Positions 60,447 to 64,000 of a DNA stretch of 64,000 nt are shown here, in pieces. The position numbers and the translations under genes were made by a program. The first letter of the stretch is position 1; each line of letters opens with the position of its first letter. The notes under the pieces were generated by a model. The model was not told where the DNA came from. It made no database searches and was given only the letters and a program-made list of their open reading frames with translations. The DNA is from Ciborinia camelliae (lineage: Eukaryota; Ascomycota; Leotiomycetes; Helotiales; Sclerotiniaceae), in NCBI GenBank assembly GCA_025890175.1, contig JANPYM010000004.1, forward strand, positions 813,134 through 877,133, read 5' to 3'.

Positions 60447-61937
60447 TTATTCAGCTCCTTTCACATACTTCTTGACATTGAGAGCCCACTTCAGCTCCCC
60501 GAGTACTTTCTGTGTCTCTGCCAAGGTTTCCTCATTGGCCTTCTCCTGCTTCTTGGCATTCTCCTTGATAGTTACGAGAGACTGCTCCTTTTCCGTCTTG
60601 TAATCCTCATACTTTTGATCAAGATCATCCTTTTCTACTTGTAATGTTTTGAGTTGATCGGCCTGCTGCTCCGCGAGGCGTTTTAGCATATTGATTTTCT
60701 CGTCATCGGCCCTCCTTTCTTTGACAATCATGGCGATTTCTTTCTGCAGCTTCGCCACTGTTCGATTGGCCTGCTTCTCTTGGTCCTTCCAATGGCTGGT
60801 CATGACGTTATTTCTTCCTTCGTACAACTCTGCCCGACTCTGAGCTTCATCGAGCTTCGCTTTACACTCCTCCTCTAATTTCTTCATTTCGGACTTCCAA
60901 AATAGCTCACTCTCAGTAGCTTTCTCGGCCTTCTGTCGTTCTGCATCAAGTCTTTCTTTTGCATCCGCAAGTTGTCGCTCCCTTCTCTTTAGAACGGTCG
61001 AATTCATGGCGGCGTCACGCAATTTCCGCTCCCACTCCTCATTCTCTTGGGCAAATCTGCTCTCAGCAAGTCTTGCTTGATCGAGAGCCTCTTCCGCTCT
61101 CAACCTTTCAATCTTTACATCACGCTTCAACATGTCATTCTCTTTGGTAAGTCGCTCTATAACTCTTCCCGACTTTCCCAAGTTTGCCTTTCCAATAGCA
61201 GAGTTGAAATCTTCACCATCATTCGCGGGGCTATTTTCCACAACATGTACATTGCTGCTCGAGTATTTGGTAGGGCCGAATTCGGTCGATATGCTTCTGA
61301 CAACTCCTCTGGGCATTGCCCCCATTGCTGACGGATTCTGTCGACTAAGAGGGGGTTTTGAGCCATTTGGAGAACCGTAGCTAGTGTTTCTTGGACTGGT
61401 GGGTATAATAGATTCGCTTTGTGATTGGGATTGCGCAGTCGGGCAATCCTCCTGGGAATTTGTGCCAAGTCGAGAGTCATCGGAGGGTACAGATCTAATC
61501 GTACCCGTTGAAGATTTGAGCAAAGAGGGATCCGTATTTAGGTGAGGCATGTTCATTGCGCTGGAGGAGAGTATCGTGAGGGGGGCATGTGTAGGAGTGC
61601 CTTCTATCCTATTAATGTGGGAGGACTCTGAATCTGGTGAAAACCGTGGTTAGTCATTGTTCAAAATTGCTTTGGGAGTATCAAATCTTCATTTAATGAA
61701 TCGACGGGCTTCAGATAAAGACCAATGGTTGACCAACAATTGTAACATCTATTAATCTTTTTCCAGTGAATCCAATTCCTCGTTGAAATTCTTCGTTGTC
61801 GATCATGATGTCTTGCGATAAGAATTTTGGATCGTAACCAGAAATGTAAGCTTACCTATACTTGAAGAATCGGTATGAATATGAATATCTCGTCTGAAAG
61901 ATGGATCCGAGGGTTGAGTTTCTGCTAGAGTTGGCAT
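60447..61937 (-). CDS. SHE3: She3-like coiled-coil protein (SWI5-dependent HO expression protein 3 family)
   Basis: Two exons, 61937..61856 and 61633..60447, with a 222-nt intron (GTAAGC...CACCAG), phase 1. Product 422 residues; splicing adds MPTLAETQPSDPSFRRDIHI and more to the long second exon, which has internal ATGs that should not be used. After a Ser-rich N-terminus, residues ~165-410 form a nearly unbroken coiled coil opening with LGKSGRVIERLTKENDMLKR. This is the conserved block of fungal She3-family proteins. In budding yeast She3 links She2-bound mRNA to the myosin Myo4 for transport; in filamentous fungi that role is inferred and not shown. A second, incomplete copy follows the sequence gap. 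Confidence 0.85.
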
Positions 61938-62242
61938 TGCTCATTTCTCCTTTTCGAATCTAGGATAATCCTATCAAGGAATACACGACTTCCACCATGA
62001 GTTGTTTGAAGTGATGTACAACCAATCACCTTGTTCTTCTTCTGTTTCTTTTATCTTCGTGTAACGAAAACAATCTTAACGAGTACCGTCTTTGTTTGGG
62101 CGGGAGAGGGAGAGGAAGAGAGAGAGGGGGGAGGGAGGGGAGGAGAGGGGGTGAGGGATAGTATAATAGATAGGTAGGTAGGTATGTAATGAATGATGAA
62201 AAGCATGAACGGTAATGTTTGTGTGTATGTAGTGTCGTGAAG
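61257..62242. repeat. Large direct repeat, copy 1
   Basis: These 986 bases recur at 63014..64000 at an offset of 1757. The only difference noted is one extra G in the purine tract (near 62132 versus 63890). Copy 1 spans the 5' part of exon 2, the intron, exon 1 and upstream sequence of the She3-like gene. Confidence 0.95.
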
Positions 62243-63003
62243 TGTCGTGAAGTGTAGTGAAGTCAAGTGTCGTGAGTGAGTGAGTGAACTAATAAATAAA
62301 GTATCAGACATTGATGCAAAACATTGATGCAGAACTAGAAGATAAAGCTACCTAGGTAGGTAGGTCCATGGGCCGGTCCAGGTAAATTACCTAGGTAGGT
62401 ATAATACCGGGTAGAACATCCTTTCCTTCCAAGTTACCCCGTATTGGCCGAGCAACAAAAATGCCGGTACAGGTACAGGGGTAGGGCTATTCAATGTTAC
62501 TAAGGTTTGGATTTGATGGATCACCTGCCGCACCTTACCTACCTAGGTTACTCCGGAGTCCGTACCTATCTACTAGGTGGTACATCAGTGGAGCGGAAAA
62601 GTTATTTTGTACGGTAACCTATAAAACCTTATAAGGTTATGCTACTCGACAACTTGACAAAGATATCAAATCAATATCAAATGAATACGACGGTGCCGCA
62701 TGAATATATATTATCTAGGTATCTATTATCTAACCTTACCTCCTACTTAGTAGCTAGGCAGAGCAGATAGAGTAGGGATCATAATAAGTAAAGTATATAA
62801 GATGTTAAAGGTTGGTAAGATTACAATGCGGAGCATGGAAGGAATGAAACTCCCAGTGCTCGTGGGTATCGGATATTTCCAGTCATTTTCTTCACATACT
62901 TACCAGACCACCAGGACCATATGTTTAAATGAATGCTTCGTTATTGGCCCAGTGGCCAGAAGAATCGAATGCCTCTCCCACAGGACTAGGACTAGGAGAT
63001 CTC
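61938..63003. other. Upstream region of the She3-like gene up to the gap
   Basis: It contains a purine-rich tract (62100-62155), TAGGTAGGTAGG (62172-62183) and GTGTCGTGAA tandem units (62231-62275), then CCTAGGTAGG words (62350-62400). The 62802-63003 open frame runs into the Ns and is not supported as a gene. Confidence 0.5.
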
Positions 63004-63013
63004 NNNNNNNNNN
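63004..63013. other. Assembly gap of 10 N
   Basis: Ten undetermined bases directly before the second copy of the She3 5' region. The round size suggests a placeholder at a contig join. Confidence 0.98.
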
Positions 63014-63694
63014 GCTCGAGTATTTGGTAGGGCCGAATTCGGTCGATATGCTTCTGACAACTCCTCTGGGCATTGCCCCCATTGCTGACGGATTCTGTCG
63101 ACTAAGAGGGGGTTTTGAGCCATTTGGAGAACCGTAGCTAGTGTTTCTTGGACTGGTGGGTATAATAGATTCGCTTTGTGATTGGGATTGCGCAGTCGGG
63201 CAATCCTCCTGGGAATTTGTGCCAAGTCGAGAGTCATCGGAGGGTACAGATCTAATCGTACCCGTTGAAGATTTGAGCAAAGAGGGATCCGTATTTAGGT
63301 GAGGCATGTTCATTGCGCTGGAGGAGAGTATCGTGAGGGGGGCATGTGTAGGAGTGCCTTCTATCCTATTAATGTGGGAGGACTCTGAATCTGGTGAAAA
63401 CCGTGGTTAGTCATTGTTCAAAATTGCTTTGGGAGTATCAAATCTTCATTTAATGAATCGACGGGCTTCAGATAAAGACCAATGGTTGACCAACAATTGT
63501 AACATCTATTAATCTTTTTCCAGTGAATCCAATTCCTCGTTGAAATTCTTCGTTGTCGATCATGATGTCTTGCGATAAGAATTTTGGATCGTAACCAGAA
63601 ATGTAAGCTTACCTATACTTGAAGAATCGGTATGAATATGAATATCTCGTCTGAAAGATGGATCCGAGGGTTGAGTTTCTGCTAGAGTTGGCAT
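63014..63694 (-). CDS. Partial duplicate of the She3-like gene, cut by the gap
   Basis: Exon 1 (63694..63613) and the first 377 bases of exon 2 (63390..63014) are present with the intron intact, and the frame stops at the Ns. Sequence matches the intact gene base for base as far as I compared. Most likely the same locus assembled twice; a true partial gene duplication is the alternative. Confidence 0.7.
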
Positions 63695-64000
63695 TGCTCA
63701 TTTCTCCTTTTCGAATCTAGGATAATCCTATCAAGGAATACACGACTTCCACCATGAGTTGTTTGAAGTGATGTACAACCAATCACCTTGTTCTTCTTCT
63801 GTTTCTTTTATCTTCGTGTAACGAAAACAATCTTAACGAGTACCGTCTTTGTTTGGGCGGGAGAGGGAGAGGAAGAGAGAGAGGGGGGAGGGGAGGGGAG
63901 GAGAGGGGGTGAGGGATAGTATAATAGATAGGTAGGTAGGTATGTAATGAATGATGAAAAGCATGAACGGTAATGTTTGTGTGTATGTAGTGTCGTGAAG
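63014..64000. repeat. Large direct repeat, copy 2 (probable assembly duplicate)
   Basis: 987 bases equal to 61257..62242 plus one inserted G. It begins immediately after the gap and is still matching when the window ends. Confidence 0.95.

Noticed and set aside
62802..63137. Open frame crossing the N gap
   Set aside because: Translation through undetermined bases has no meaning, and the two sides are antisense/intergenic parts of the She3 locus.

Overview
The window is nuclear DNA of a filamentous ascomycete. Genes are split by short introns (mostly 44-65 nt) with GT-AG ends and CTAAC/CTGAC-like branch sites. Intergenic DNA is AT-rich. The housekeeping set (COP9 subunit 4, PEX6, Mps1 kinase, EF-hand MscS channel, She3-like protein) is Pezizomycotina-like; I infer a leotiomycete close to Botrytis/Sclerotinia, but no marker here proves it.

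Left part (1-27.6 kb), conserved genes: Mps1/TTK kinase (-), SGNH/GDSL hydrolase (+), COP9 signalosome subunit 4 (-), a 3.2 kb gene-free stretch holding a 366-bp MITE with 25-bp perfect inverted repeats and TA flanks, an NTF2-like-domain protein (+), an EF-hand MscS channel (-), L-threonine aldolase (+), PEX6 (+) and a membrane-anchored steryl-ester-hydrolase-type lipase (+). Exon-intron structures were rebuilt by hand, so many coordinates join several open frames.

Middle part (27.6-49.8 kb): a gene-poor 3.9 kb stretch, then about a dozen small genes, all on the minus strand and head to tail, that I cannot assign to any known family. They are very different in length and mostly acidic or low-complexity, yet several share two short motifs: an internal W-[LI]-x-R-F-x-x-M block, and a C-terminal S-x-L-R-x-C-W-T block. 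I read this as a tandem array of fast-diverging, lineage-restricted paralogues and consider it the most novel thing in the window.

Right part (50.3-64 kb): a short-chain dehydrogenase (-), the ATP-dependent NAD(P)H-hydrate dehydratase (-), a 1014-residue orphan protein in six exons (-) and a She3-like coiled-coil protein (-). The last 987 bases, after a run of 10 N, repeat the 5' part of the She3 locus almost exactly. This is most simply an unmerged contig overlap.

There is no operon logic and no obvious single pathway. No tRNA, rRNA or CRISPR array was seen.
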